Positions 55,111 through 64,000 of a stretch of DNA of 64,000 nt are shown here, piece after piece; position 1 is the stretch's first letter, and each line of letters begins with the position of its first letter. A model generated the notes under the pieces. It ran no database searches. It saw nothing but the letters and a program-made list of their open reading frames with translations, and was not told the origin of the DNA. A program made the translations under genes and the position numbers. Source of the stretch: Undaria pinnatifida (Eukaryota > Sar > Phaeophyceae > Laminariales > Alariaceae); assembly GCA_012845835.1 (NCBI GenBank), contig JABAKD010000027.1, forward strand, positions 7,433,364 to 7,497,363, read 5' to 3'.

Positions 55111-58100
55111 CTGAATGTCAGTGGTCACCATCCACGTCGATGAAGGGCGCGCCCGCCGATACAACACCATGGACATGGAGAAAGGGGAAGGGGTGGTGTA
55201 GAGGGATGGGAGGGAGGGAGGGAGGGAGGGAGGGAGGGAAGGAGGGAGAGAAGAAGGGAGGAAAAAGTGCTTGATCAGTGAGGGGCTCCACATCCCAACA
55301 GCCGCCGTGCATCAACTACTACACTACTTCGTATCTGCTATAATCCTTGGGGACTTTCCGAGGGAACCAATGACCACAAAAGTGACAGAAACGGCATCGG
55401 CCACGGCCTGGCTGGTGGACGGTAATTTGGCTGGTGGATGGTTATTGCAGAACCCGGGCAACAATATGTCAAGCTGTACCTCATCGGCACAACATGATAA
55501 AACGGATACTGGCGCTGTTGGGCACTTACACTAGGCGGGTGGTAAGATCAGACTTACAAAGGTAGTCAGAGTGCCAGTACCAACCAGTACCAGTCGTTTC
55601 GGGTCTTGATACTCCAGGTACTGGCAGGTACTCAGCCATGTTCAGATTCAAGTAATCCAGGCACTGGCAGGTACTCAGTCATTTCAGCTTGCAAGTAATC
55701 CAGGTACTGGCAGGTACTTGGGTCAGTTTCAGCTGCAAGTACTCCAGGTACTGGCAGGTACTCAAGTCAGTTGCAGCTTTCAAGTACTCCAGGTACTGGC
55801 AAGGATTCAGTCATTTTCAATTTGAAGTACTCCAAGTATTGGCAGGTACTCAAGTCATTTTCAGCTTCAAGTACTCCAGGTACTGGCAAGTACTCAAGTC
55901 ATTTTCAGCTTCAAGTACTACAGGTATTGGCAAGTATTCAGTCATTTTCAAGTTAAAGTGCTCCAGGTACTGGCAGGTACTCAGTCACTTTCAGCTTCAA
56001 GTACTCCAGGTATTGGCAAGTACTCAGTCATTTTCAAGTCGAAGTACTCCAGGTATTGGCAGGTACTCAAGTCATTTTCAAGCTGAAGTACTCCAGGTAC
56101 TGGCAGGTACTCGGTCATTTTCAGCTTCAAGTACTCCAGGTACTGGCAAGTACTCAGTCATTTTCAAGTGCAGGTATTGGCAGGTACTAGGTCATTTTCA
56201 CCTTCAAGTACTCCAAATACTGGTGGGTACTCAGTCATTTTCCGAATCAGGTAATCCAGGTACTAGCAGGTACTCACGTCATTTTCAGCTTTGGGTACTC
56301 GAGGCACTGAGTCATTCAAAGTGACTGGTACTGGTACTCTGACGACTGCGCAGAATTTTCCTCTTGTTTGGTCGACATCTCCGAGTCCCAAACTAGTTAT
56401 TGTGTAAGGCAGTATCCCCCCCCCCTCTCGCTACGAAAAGCAATCATCGCCTCACCACCACCACTTCAACAAAAAAACGGATTCCACAGAACACCTCATC
56501 CCATCCTACCCCACCCTATACCGTCCACAACCCATGCTATCCCCCCCACCTCACCCCTCCCCATTCCATTCTATCCCACTCCATCCCATCCTACCCCACC
56601 CTACCCCGCCCCGCTCCACCCCATCCCATCCCATCCCATCCCATCTAAACAACCGATCTGTGTACCTCGATTCCACATAGCACCTAATTCCATCCTACCC
56701 CACCCTATACCGTCCACAACCCATGCTATCCCACCCGACCTCACCCCTCCCCATTCCATTCTATCCCACTCCATCCCATCCTGCCCCACCCCAACCCGCC
56801 CCGCCTCACCCCATCATATCCCATCCCACCTAAACAACCGACCTATGTACCTCGTCGTCAGCGCCCCCCTTAGCTGCAGCCGCCGAGTATTTCCAAAGCG
56901 GCCCGTGCTCGTCTTCGTGCTTGGCGAGGAGGTCCGCAACTTCTATCGGATCGCCTACCCTAATGGTGATCTCCTTAAATGGTTGGGGCTGGCCCTGGAA
57001 AAACCGTGGGATAATGGGCATAAGGGGTGGAGGAGGGCTCGAGGTTTGGGGGAGGGGGGGGAGATGACTCGAAGATTGTGGGGGGGGGGGGGGGGGGCAT
57101 CAGGCTCTCAATTGAAGAACGCCTCTCTGAAAAAAAAAAGGAAAAAACGCGTTACTGAACCTCCGTCGTGCGACGAGTACCACTGAGTGTGCGAGGGTAC
57201 TCCTAGTTTTTGGTGTTGGGCGTGGAAACTTTAAGCTTAAAAGTGTAAAGCTACTCTTTGCGTAGTTAGGTCGCCACCCAACCCTAATCAATCGACCAAA
57301 TCAACCACCAACCCACCTACCAACCAACCAACCAACCAACCGACCAATTAATCAACCAACAAGCCAACCAACCAACGCAATGCAACCATACCAGCCCAGC
57401 TAACCCTCCAATCAACCAACCAAACCAAGCCACCCCCCCCCCCCCCAACCAACCCAACCCAACCCAACCCTACCGCAACTCACCGGCAGCACGTCCTTAG
57501 TGGCGGGGTCTTCAGCCACAAGGTTCTGCATCCCCGTGTGAAAAAACGGGACCACGCGCGGCGTTCGCGGCGCGTGCGCAATCACCTTACCAACGCCCCA
57601 TTTCAGCAGCCCCAGCTCGCTTGACGCAGGGGGCATCCTGCCCCCGATAGTCCCCGTCTATTACAAACGAAAACGGAGAGCGACACGCGGCGGGTTTTGG
57701 GTGCGGCGGGTTTTTGGGTGCGGCGGGTTTTTGGGTGCGGCGGGTTTTTGGGTGCGGTGGGTTTTGGGTGCGGCGGGTTTTACGTGCGGCGGGGTAGGTG
57801 ACGGGTGACGGCGTAAAAAATGCGGCGGATTAAAAGCGGGGGGATAAGTGCTGCAGGGGAATACAGGATACAGGATACATGCCACATGTGGCGGTATAGA
57901 AGACAGGTAGAAGCCCCAACTCCCTTGACGTCGGAGGCGCCCTGCCCCCGATAGTACCCGTCCATAGTCATACTTACACATATCTCGGCAAGTAATTCGT
58001 CTTGGAATAACTCGATCATAAGGACCAGCTTTGCTCTCAGCGCTCCCAATCGGAACACGCATGCGTATTTTGCGCGTATCGTATCACATGGCACGTTGTT

Positions 58101-61100
58101 CGTAGACTACAGTAAGTACACATTTATTTTGCACTTGTTTCTCCTGCTTGAATGACAATAAAGACACGCCAACCCGTAGCTCTTGGAGCTCCAACAGCAG
58201 TAGTAGCATGCTGTCGTCGAGCATGTACCACAAGGACAGAACAGCACAGTACACGCGCACTCGGCCCCTAAAGCATGATATCATGGACCAGTAAGAACGT
58301 GTGCACTGCTGTGTACTCGTCTCTGAGGTTTCTTCATTGCTTGCCCTCTCTCGGTCCTCTGCATGTCCCCCCCCCCCTCCGGAAATTACACCTATACTGA
58401 AGATCATAACGTGACATCGCCAGCAAGCACACAGCACAGCACAGGACAATCTACTCTGCACAAGTAGCTCTTGGCATTATCAAATCGCTGGATGCACCAA
58501 GTCACGGGCCTATTATTTCTGCCCCTTTACAATTCGCAGAATTCTTCCTCGCGCGAGCGCAGCGGGCGGCGTCAGCCGCCCGCGGAGCGGAGCCCTTGTA
58601 GATATATACTTAACTGTATACATATGGAAAATGCATTCAAAAGGGGAGCCGGACGGGGTGGGTTTTAGATGCAGCGGGTTGGCGGGTTAAATGCGGCGGG
58701 TTCGGAGACGGGTAGGTGTGGCGTTTTGGGACGCGCCCTTCCCCCGATAGTCCTGTATATAAAATAATGCATTCTAGCGGAGAACGAGGCGCGGCGGGTT
58801 ATAATTATAGGTGCGGCGGGTTGAGTGCGGTCGGATACATGCCGTGGATTGCGGCGGGTTTGGTTTGGCGGACGGAAAGGGTTTACTTGCGGCGGGTTCG
58901 CAGACGAGAAGGGTGAGGGTACCTTACCGCTTTTTCGACAACATGGTTGACATACTCTTTAAATTATACATACCCTAACCCTAACCCTGATCCTAACCCA
59001 ATGAAACGCAATCAACCAATGTACGGTGAAACCCCCTTCGTCTCGTACACAGTGTGCGTCAACCATGTTGTCGAAAAAGTGGTAAGCTCTACTGTCAAGG
59101 GTTAGGTGCGGCGGTTTCGGAGTGGTTCGGAGGCGCGCCCTGCCCCCGATAGTCCCCGGTTATCATAAATGAAAAATTCATCCAAGCGGAGAGCGAGATG
59201 CGGCGGGTTCCAGGTGCGGCGGGTTCAGTGCGGCCGGACACGTGCGGCGGGTTCAGTACGGCCGAATACGTGCGACGGGAGGCGCGATAATCGAGGCGGA
59301 TGAAATGCGGTTGGTCAACCCTTATACAACCGCAAAAACGATTTACCCCCTTACTTCGAAGCATATAGACATACGTAATACCAGCGCCGTAATTTGTGCG
59401 AATAAAACGGCAATATACACCAAGCATACCTGCACGGTCTTTCCCTCCGGAAAGATGTGACACCATCCCCCCGCAGCCAGCTTCCGCGAAAAGTCTAGCA
59501 AAAGCTTCTGGTCCACCCCGGCGCCTCTCTCGATCGGAAGCACCTGAGCAGGTCAAGCCAACGACAACCGACAACCCGCGGAAAGGGGAGGGAGAGAGGG
59601 GGGGTGGGATGGGGATGGGGACGTGGGGGGTGGGGGAGGGGGAAGGCGGGGGAGGGGGGGCGGGGGGGCGGTGGGTGGGGGGTGGGGGGGTGCGGTGGCG
59701 GTGGACCGAGGTCGGTGGAGGGTGCGGGCGGGAGAGGTGGGGGGGAGGGGGGGGCGAAGACGAGGACAAGGATGAGGACGAGGGAGGAGCTACCTCGTCG
59801 GTATCGACAGCGGCAGCGGCATTGACCGTTTTTTGCAGGCGTGACTTCTATGCTCACCCTCCCACATGCATCCAAAATTCCCACCCGTACACTCCAAGTA
59901 GTACTTTACTTTATCCTTGCCGCTACGGTGCAAATGATAACCACGGCAATACACAAAACCCTCCGCACTGAGTTTGGTGACGGCGGTAGGGGCGGGTGCA
60001 ACGGAGGAACGGCGTCCTCAATGACGTTATCCTGCCTTACCCCACCTTACCTCACCCTACCTTCCCTTCTCTTACATTCCGTTACCCTACGGTAAACTAC
60101 CCTACCTTACCGCACCCCACCCTACGCACCTCACCCTGCTCTCCCCTCCCCTCCCCTACCTTAACTTGCATTACTTTACCTTAACTTACCTTGCTTTAAC
60201 TTATTCTGCCTTAACGTACCGTACCGTACCGTACCGTACTGTACCGTACCGTACCGTACCCAACCCCATCCCAACCCATTCCTACCCTACCCTACCTTAC
60301 CTTACCAGCCCCAAAAAATGAGGCTATAAGCGGCGTCTCGAAGCATATTTCTTGTGCGCATATGGACCACCTCACGAGGCTCGGCCTCATAATGATATCC
60401 CACGGCAGCATTGTGGCGACGAGGGCGGGGTCGTCTAGGGTGGAGGCGTGATTGGCGACGGTTAACAGGGGCTCACCCTCAGGTCTGTAAGGAGGGGTGT
60501 GGGAGGGGGGGGGAGGGGGGGGTCGGCAGAAGGCTTCATGGGTTAGATAGGTAAGCAATGAGGTAGGTAGGTAGGTAAGTAGGTAGGTAGGTAGATAGGT
60601 AGATAGGTAAGTAGGTAGGTAGGTAGATAGGTAGGTAGATAGGCAGGCAGGTAGGGAAGTAGGGAGGGGGGTAGGGAGGGAGGTACGTAGGTAGGGAGGT
60701 AGGGAGGTAGAGAGGTAGGTAGGTAGGTGATTGGGTGGGTGGGTGGGTAGATAGGTAGGTAGGTATAGGCAGGCACAGTGGGTAGGTAGAGGTAGGTAGG
60801 TAGGTAGGTAGGTAGGTAGGTAGGTAGGTAGGTAGGTAGGTAGGTAGGTAGGTAGGTAGGAAGGTACTGTAGGTAGGTACAGCAGGTAGAAGGTAGGTAG
60901 AAAGGTAGGTAGGAAGGTAGGTAGGAAGGTAGGTAGGAAGGTAGGTAGGAAGGTCGCAAGGTAAATGGGTAGATAGGTAGGAAGGTAGGTAGGTAGATAG
61001 GTAGATATGTAGGTGTAGGTAGTTAGGAAGAGGTAGGTAGGTAGGTAGAGGTAGGTGGGAATAGGTAGGTAGGAAGGTGGATAATCTAGATAGATAAGAC

Positions 61101-62520
61101 ACATAGTAGATAGTAAGTATCTCTAGATAAGACACATAGTAGATAGTAAGTATCTCTCAAAAAAGCTTTCTTGCCTTCTCAAGGAACACCAAAGGCGTGA
61201 GTAAGGCTTGGAGGCTCGACGCGTGCTGCACTACGTACATCGCGCCGGGCCGAGGAGATTGCAACCTCGATATCGAATTCTCCACGACGTCTGCATGACA
61301 GGCCCCCTTCCGCCCCGCCCATCTCCAGCCGCCATACGAAATAGCTCCCTTTACGATAGCTAAGGGAAACACGCTCCCTCCCCCGCCAGCACCCCGGTTT
61401 GCACACACCCCTCCCCCACCTCCACCTCAACCACCACCCCATTGTCCGCCCTCTCCCTACTTGCCTCTCCCCGCCCCTCCCTCCTCCCCCGACTCCCTAC
61501 TAACCACCACCGTACCCCCGCCCTAACTCCCTTTCCAATCTCCCATTCCCCCCGCCCCCCAAAAAAAACACGGGAACTCCCCGCGCCGATACCCCCCCCC
61601 CCTCCCCCTTGCTGGGGTTGGCGTCGGTTGGCCACGACGCTGTAAAACACGCCTCTCACTGTGTGAGCTAGACCACCAGGATACCACTTTTATTATAGTT
61701 TGGCGGTATCCGAAATGGTGGTCCAGGTGCTGTAGATCATAATATGCGGAGTCATGAACCTCAACTCTGCGCAAGGGGAATGATATCACGAAGTGTGCTT
61801 ATGGCAAGGCACCCACGAGGCAGTTACGAAGTATCCCCATTGCCGTCCCTGGTGATCACAACGGAAGAAACAAATAAATTCATTGGAAGCTGTCATCCAA
61901 ACGCACGAAAGTACGTACGAAAGTACGCACAAGGTGTGGAAATCCGCCTCACAAGTGGTTCTTGAGTAAGATGCAGCTCACCCTTGATGCGACTCGCCGA
62001 ACACCTCAAGGTACTTCGCGCTTGGTGCAAGCAATGCTTGCCTGGTCGGTCATAACCCGACATGCTCCGTCCCGGCATTGCAGGGATGCAAGGGTCTATG
62101 GTTTTAATACTCCGGCTATGCATTACACGAGTACCCCCCACCCCCCCCCTCCCCCCCTCCCCTAAAAAAACGCCTTCTCACCGGTCGCAGACGGCGTCGA
62201 CGAGTCGGGCGTGGCGCTCATCATCCACCAGGCCCTACCCCCCCCCCCCCCCCCCCCCCCCCACCCCGGTCCCTCCCAAAAAAGCACAGAAACTCTTCGT
62301 AGGTACCCCTCCCCGCACCCCCACCTACCCCCCACAAAACGCCCTCTCACCGGTCGCGAACGAGGTCGACCAATCGGGCGTGGCGCTCGTCGGCCACCAG
62401 GCGCGTGCTGTTGAAACCCAACATGAGCACCTTGCTCACAATTGAGATGGCCGTCAGGGTTGTTACCCTAGCCCCCTGGAGGAACAGAGGTTCGGCCTCC
62501 GTCGCGTCATCGCCTAACCT
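55018..62520 (-). CDS. TAZ: tafazzin-type phospholipid-lysophospholipid acyltransferase
   Basis: The product should be a mitochondrial-membrane transacylase of the tafazzin family that remodels cardiolipin. Exons in coding order are 62351-62520, 60301-60484, 59430-59543, 57484-57615, 56851-56994 and 55018-55110, giving about 279 in-phase residues (human form 262-292, plant form longer). Motifs in order: [14 protein letters not shown] with the catalytic H-x4-[69 protein letters not shown] and [18 protein letters not shown]. No start codon was found before 62520 and no stop after 55018, so both ends are open. Introns hold large repeats and partial copies of its exons. Confidence 0.93.
55600..56330. 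repeat. 44-46 bp minisatellite, about 15-16 copies
   Basis: The unit is CTCCAGGTACTGGCAGGTAC plus TCAGTCATTTTCAGCTTCAA with point changes. A 211-codon plus-strand frame through it is an artefact. It lies in the tafazzin intron between the 56851 and 55110 exons. Confidence 0.95.
56480..56845. repeat. tandem duplication of about 180 bp, CCCAT/CCTAC-rich
   Basis: GATTCCACAGAACACCTCAT, TATACCGTCCACAACCCATG, CCATTCCATTCTATCCCACT, a CCCATCC run and TAAACAACCGATCTGTGTAC are repeated once. The right copy abuts the tafazzin exon's donor at 56850. Confidence 0.9.
56851..56994 (-). CDS. TAZ: tafazzin exon with IRVGDPI
   Basis: After GGTTTTTCCAG the exon reads [20 protein letters not shown], then [20 protein letters not shown] and KGGADDE to donor GTACAT. 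The V-G-(D/K)-P-(I/F) motif and the following D-L-L helix are conserved in tafazzins. Confidence 0.93.
57290..57475. repeat. (AACC)n-type array
   Basis: AACCAACCAACC and ACCCAACCC units lie in the tafazzin intron just 3' (in gene sense) of exon 57484-57615. Confidence 0.85.
57484..57615 (-). CDS. TAZ: tafazzin exon with KWGVGKVI
   Basis: The exon reads [31 protein letters not shown] and PATKDVLP before donor GTGAGT, phase 0. The acceptor at 57616-57617 (GCGAG) is chosen because it keeps phase with FPEGKTVQ. A stronger-looking acceptor (GGGGGCAG, exon start 57637) would leave one extra base. Copies of this acceptor region occur at 57913-57970, 58716-58800 and 59125-59210. Confidence 0.9.
57680..57830. 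repeat. GTGCGGCGGGTTTTTGG tandem, block 1
   Basis: About seven units of 18-20 bp. Further blocks of the same motif lie at 58645-58920 and 59185-59285, each beside a copy of the CCTGCCCCCGATAGTCCCC phrase found at the tafazzin acceptor. Confidence 0.9.
58305..58595 (+). repeat. dispersed repeat of about 290 bp with GC-rich palindrome, copy 2
   Basis: This is the partner of 26690-26985: CCTCTCTCGGTCC, a C-run, CAAGCACACAGCACAGC, GTCACGGGCCTATTATTTCT and the GAGCGCAGCGGGCGGCGTCA plus GCCGCCCGC palindrome. A shorter palindromic end (GAGCGTAGCGGGCGGCC) is at 63560-63600. Confidence 0.75.
58645..58920. repeat. GCGGCGGGTT tandem, block 2
   Basis: Repeated TGCGGCGGGTT units surround a copy of GCGCCCTTCCCCCGATAGTC (58722-58745). 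Confidence 0.8.
58923..59086. mobile_element. 164-bp TIR element carrying telomere-like repeats
   Basis: CTTACCGCTTTTTCGACAAC plus ATGGTTGAC on the left is matched by the inverted GTCAACCATG plus TTGTCGAAAAAGTGGTAAG on the right, 28 of 29 positions. Inside is ACCCTAACCCTAACCCTGAT plus CCTAACCC. The element has no coding capacity. Confidence 0.75.
59430..59543 (-). CDS. TAZ: tafazzin exon with FPEGK
   Basis: The exon lies between GCTCAG and GTATGC, phase 0. It reads [20 protein letters not shown] and [18 protein letters not shown]. The FPEG motif binds the glycerophospholipid phosphate in this family. Confidence 0.95.
59590..59790. repeat. G-rich tract
   Basis: About 200 bp of GGGGAGG/GGTGGGGG in the tafazzin intron, C-rich on the gene strand and directly upstream of the FPEGK exon. 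It may serve as its pyrimidine tract. Confidence 0.85.
60030..60300. repeat. CTTACC/GTACC-type pentamers
   Basis: CCTTACCCTACC and (GTACC)n units directly follow (in gene sense) the donor of the NHxxxxD exon. The donor GTAAGG itself is part of the repeat motif. Confidence 0.8.
60301..60484 (-). CDS. TAZ: tafazzin exon with the NHxxxxD motif
   Basis: After CTCCTTACAG one base completes Arg. The exon reads [40 protein letters not shown], then [17 protein letters not shown] to donor GTAAGG in phase 0. His and Asp of NHASTLD are the acyltransferase catalytic pair. W-x-x-x-A-x-(D/E)-I-C-F is a tafazzin signature. Confidence 0.95.
60540..61080. repeat. (GGTA)n array, about 540 bp
   Basis: An imperfect GTAGGTAG array gives a false 270-codon minus-strand frame of Tyr-Leu-Pro-Thr units. 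The real coding part of that frame is only its end, 60301-60484. Confidence 0.95.
61085..61158. repeat. 37-bp tandem repeat, 2 copies
   Basis: AGATAAGACACATAGTAGAT plus AGTAAGTATCTCT is present twice. Confidence 0.9.
61613..62130 (+). repeat. dispersed element R500, full length
   Basis: GTTGGCGTCGGTTGGCCACG, CTGTAAAACACGCC and GAGCTAGACCACCAGG open the element. The middle block is CGCAAGGGGAATGATATCAC, GGCACCCACGAGGCAGTTAC. The distal block runs GATGCAGCTCACCCTTGATG to CTCCGGCTATGCATTACACG, then C-runs. It lies in the long tafazzin intron, in the same orientation relative to the C-run as the other copies. Confidence 0.85.
62168..62232 (-). pseudogene. partial copy of tafazzin first exon (3' edge and donor)
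   Basis: Read on the minus strand the copy gives [17 protein letters not shown] against [17 protein letters not shown] in the exon at 62351-62404, with the same phase-2 GTGAGA donor. Most differences are silent or mild, so it could be spliced. It lacks the 5' two thirds of the exon and a pyrimidine tract, as a G-run precedes it. Confidence 0.7.
62351..62520 (-). CDS. TAZ: tafazzin, first recognised exon
   Basis: After a CTAATGCAG acceptor the exon reads [34 protein letters not shown] and [11 protein letters not shown], ending in phase 2 at GTGAGA. The hydrophobic stretch plus FN and the L-x-x-x-(L/V)-x-x-R-P join correspond to the segment before the NHxxxxD motif in plant-type tafazzins. A 5' exon with the start codon should lie upstream. 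Confidence 0.85.
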
Positions 62521-62689
62521 CTGCATTAGATCCCAAAGATAAGATAAGATGAGCCAAAGTTTGGGGGGAGGCGGGAGGAGGTAGGGGGAAGGGGAGGGGG
62601 CGGGGGCCGGGACCGGCGAGGTCTGACATGCGGCATGTTGATTGGCAGATTGGTTGGTTGGTTGGTTGGTTGGTTGGTTGGGGGGTTGA

Positions 62690-62740
62690 CCTCCGTGGCG
62701 TCATCGGCCAGGGTACGCTCTTGAGCCATGCAAGCCATGC
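62690..62740 (-). pseudogene. partial copy of tafazzin first exon (5' edge)
   Basis: The minus strand reads RTLADDATEVN against [10 protein letters not shown] of the exon. It is followed by a (GGTT)n array (on the plus strand, 62650-62690) instead of the rest of the exon. The donor position reads GTCAAC, so it is unlikely to be an exon. Confidence 0.5.
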
Positions 62741-63179
62741 CAAGCTAAGCTAAGTCACGCCAAGTCAAGCCAAGCCGGTACGAACCAATATCATGCACTC
62801 GTACGGATCATGCTATACTGCTCGCGCCGTCATCGACACGGGAACCGAAGGATACCCCAGCTAGCGCTGGGTTGTCAATACAATTGAGTCAAATTGACAC
62901 GCGATACGTGTGAAAAATACGTACAAGTGTGGTGAACTTGAGCTTTATTATTTCCCATCCGCCGGAGGATGATAAAAAAATAATAAAAAAATACATATCT
63001 GGTATATGTATAGTATCATGCCAGATATGACATGTTTCCCATCCGCCGGAGGATAAATATATATAGACTATATACACATACCCGGGAAATGTTAATAATA
63101 TCATACCAGATATTATATGAGTGCCATGTGCCCTGTAAATGTACTGGTATCACGTTTCTTCAGGGCTGTGTATGGTTCC

Positions 63180-63440
63180 TAGCTGCGGCTCGGTTCGGTT
63201 CGGTCCGGTCCGGTCCGGTCCGGTCCGCGGTTCGGTTCGGTTCGGTTCGGTTCCCAGTTGGTTTCGGTCACTCGATTTCGCGGAATCGGACCGAACCGTA
63301 GGATTTTCGCTGTCGGATAAAATCTAACGAACCGAACCGTAGGAATCATGGTACGCGCGGTTCCGAACCGAAGTGATCCGTAGGAGTTCCGTTCCTGAAA
63401 AGAACCGCTGTTCCGGATCGCATCACGGCCCGGCCCGGCC
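63180..63440. repeat. (GGTTC)/(GGTCC) pentamers and inverted echoes
   Basis: TCGGTTCGGTTCGGTCCGG runs (63190-63260) are followed by inverted GAACCGAACCGTAGG phrases (63285-63400). A GGCCCGG-rich part follows at 63425-63535. Confidence 0.8.
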
Positions 63441-63832
63441 AGGCCCACCAATTATTCAAAATTCTCCGCCTGGGGCAGCCTGGCCAATCACATTATCAAA
63501 AGACGGTCCGGTCCGACCCGGCCCGGACAGTCGACCCATGCCTGTTATTTTTTAATTCCTGAGCGAGCGTAGCGGGCGGCCGGCCGCGGCGCGAAGCGGC
63601 TTCTAAATACGCATATAAAACGCACGTCAGCATTCATGACTGCTGAGCATAAAACAGTACCAGTACGAACGACGAGTGCGAATGGGAGCACAGAGTACGA
63701 GCCGAGTGCGTAGTGCTCTGTCAAACCTGGTACCTGCTTGTACCTGTCATGATACAGCAGTAGTGTGTATCGGGTATGGGGTACCTGGTCGACCTGGTAC
63801 TTCAAGGCTTTTCGAAGGGTGGAGTGTGCAGT

Positions 63833-63842
63833 TGTTGTTTTT

Positions 63843-63904
<62 letters not shown>

Positions 63905-64000
63905 CTCACATAAACTCGCATAATCAAGTGCGTGGTCACAGGACAGGCGTCAGTCACTCTGGAGCTGAGGAATACCCCAGGGAAAAAACGCAAACAAACC
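63833..64000 (-). repeat. AAC-tailed short element, copy 2
   Basis: On the plus strand (GTT)n, about 23 units, is followed by CTCACATAAACTCGCATAAT, GTGCGTGGTCACAGGACAG, GTCACTCTGGAGC and GAATACCCCAGGG. Read on the minus strand this is an element with a 3' (AAC)n tail. It runs into the window end. Confidence 0.65.

Larger units (their letters stand above)
62521..64000. other. upstream of first seen tafazzin exon, repeats
   Basis: No exon with a start codon was found. Contents are the pseudo-exon at 62690-62740, a (GGTT)n run, two copies of CCCATCCGCCGGAGGAT (62947-62966 and 63036-63055), GGTTC-rich DNA and the AAC-tailed element. Confidence 0.5.

Noticed and set aside
55689-56324. 211-codon plus-strand repeat protein
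   Set aside because: It is produced by the 44-46 bp minisatellite, a multiple near three in net length. It has no start context, and the region is intron of the minus-strand tafazzin gene.
55600-56330. CRISPR-like array
   Set aside because: Repeats are contiguous and diverged with no unique spacers, the genome is eukaryotic, and no cas genes are present.
57960-58094. Extra tafazzin exon (minus strand, reading [20 protein letters not shown] before GTAAGT)
   Set aside because: It looks exon-like with a good donor, but its helix does not fit between FPEGK and KWGVG in the family, and the next acceptor is a duplicated copy. It was left out of the model.
58970-59000. Chromosome end
   Set aside because: There are only three to four CCCTAA-type units, flanked by ordinary sequence and by TIRs on both sides.
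60485-61104. Most of a 270-codon minus-strand frame of Tyr-Leu-Pro-Thr repeats
   Set aside because: It is a translation of the (GGTA)n array. Only its last 61 codons (60301-60484) are a real exon, defined by a splice acceptor at 60485.

Overview
The window looks like nuclear DNA from a eukaryotic alga. All recognisable genes are split by GT-AG introns (one probable GC-AG), exons are 57-400 nt, introns run from a few hundred bases to about 10 kb, and introns and intergenic DNA are packed with homopolymer G/C runs, microsatellites, minisatellites and short dispersed repeats. A plastid-type leucine biosynthesis enzyme together with mitochondrial PDK-family kinase and tafazzin genes fits a photosynthetic stramenopile (a brown alga or relative). 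That placement is inference; no ribosomal or organellar marker is present.

Four genes were rebuilt from splice sites, reading phase and family motifs. (1) 360-1653, plus strand: the last two exons of 3-isopropylmalate dehydrogenase. (2) 10238-28677, minus strand: a pyruvate dehydrogenase kinase/BCKD kinase family protein in nine exons, spread over 18 kb, with all GHKL ATPase boxes. (3) 38091-45773, plus strand: TFIID subunit TAF7, about eight exons, ATG to stop. (4) 55018-62520, minus strand: a tafazzin-type cardiolipin-remodelling acyltransferase, six exons seen, both ends open. A weak candidate plus-strand gene lies at 30303-31963.

The rest is repeats. 47789-52219 is a decayed tyrosine-recombinase retrotransposon with the split direct repeat order A1-body-B1-A2-B2 known from Ngaro/PAT-type DIRS elements. 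Several terminal-inverted-repeat elements (6.6-9.1 kb, 17.3 kb, 34.6-35.4 kb, 58.9-59.1 kb), a dispersed element of about 500 bp (14.9, 16.7, 21.8, 39.4, 54.8 and 61.8 kb), a GATC-rich element (9.6, 19.5, 37.8, 46.9 and 52.4 kb), tRNA-like SINE heads (29.7, 42.0 and 43.95 kb) and a poly-C-punctuated satellite/segmental duplication (33.0-37.7 kb) were found by eye.

The most striking recurring pattern is that introns of the three larger genes carry partial copies of their own exons, usually an exon edge with its splice site. Examples are tafazzin at 62.17-62.23, 62.70-62.73 and 57.9 kb, PDK at 16.86 kb, and TAF7 at 42.88, 43.09 and 43.7 kb. The genes share no operon logic. PDK and tafazzin products are expected in mitochondria, IPMDH in the plastid, and TAF7 in the nucleus.
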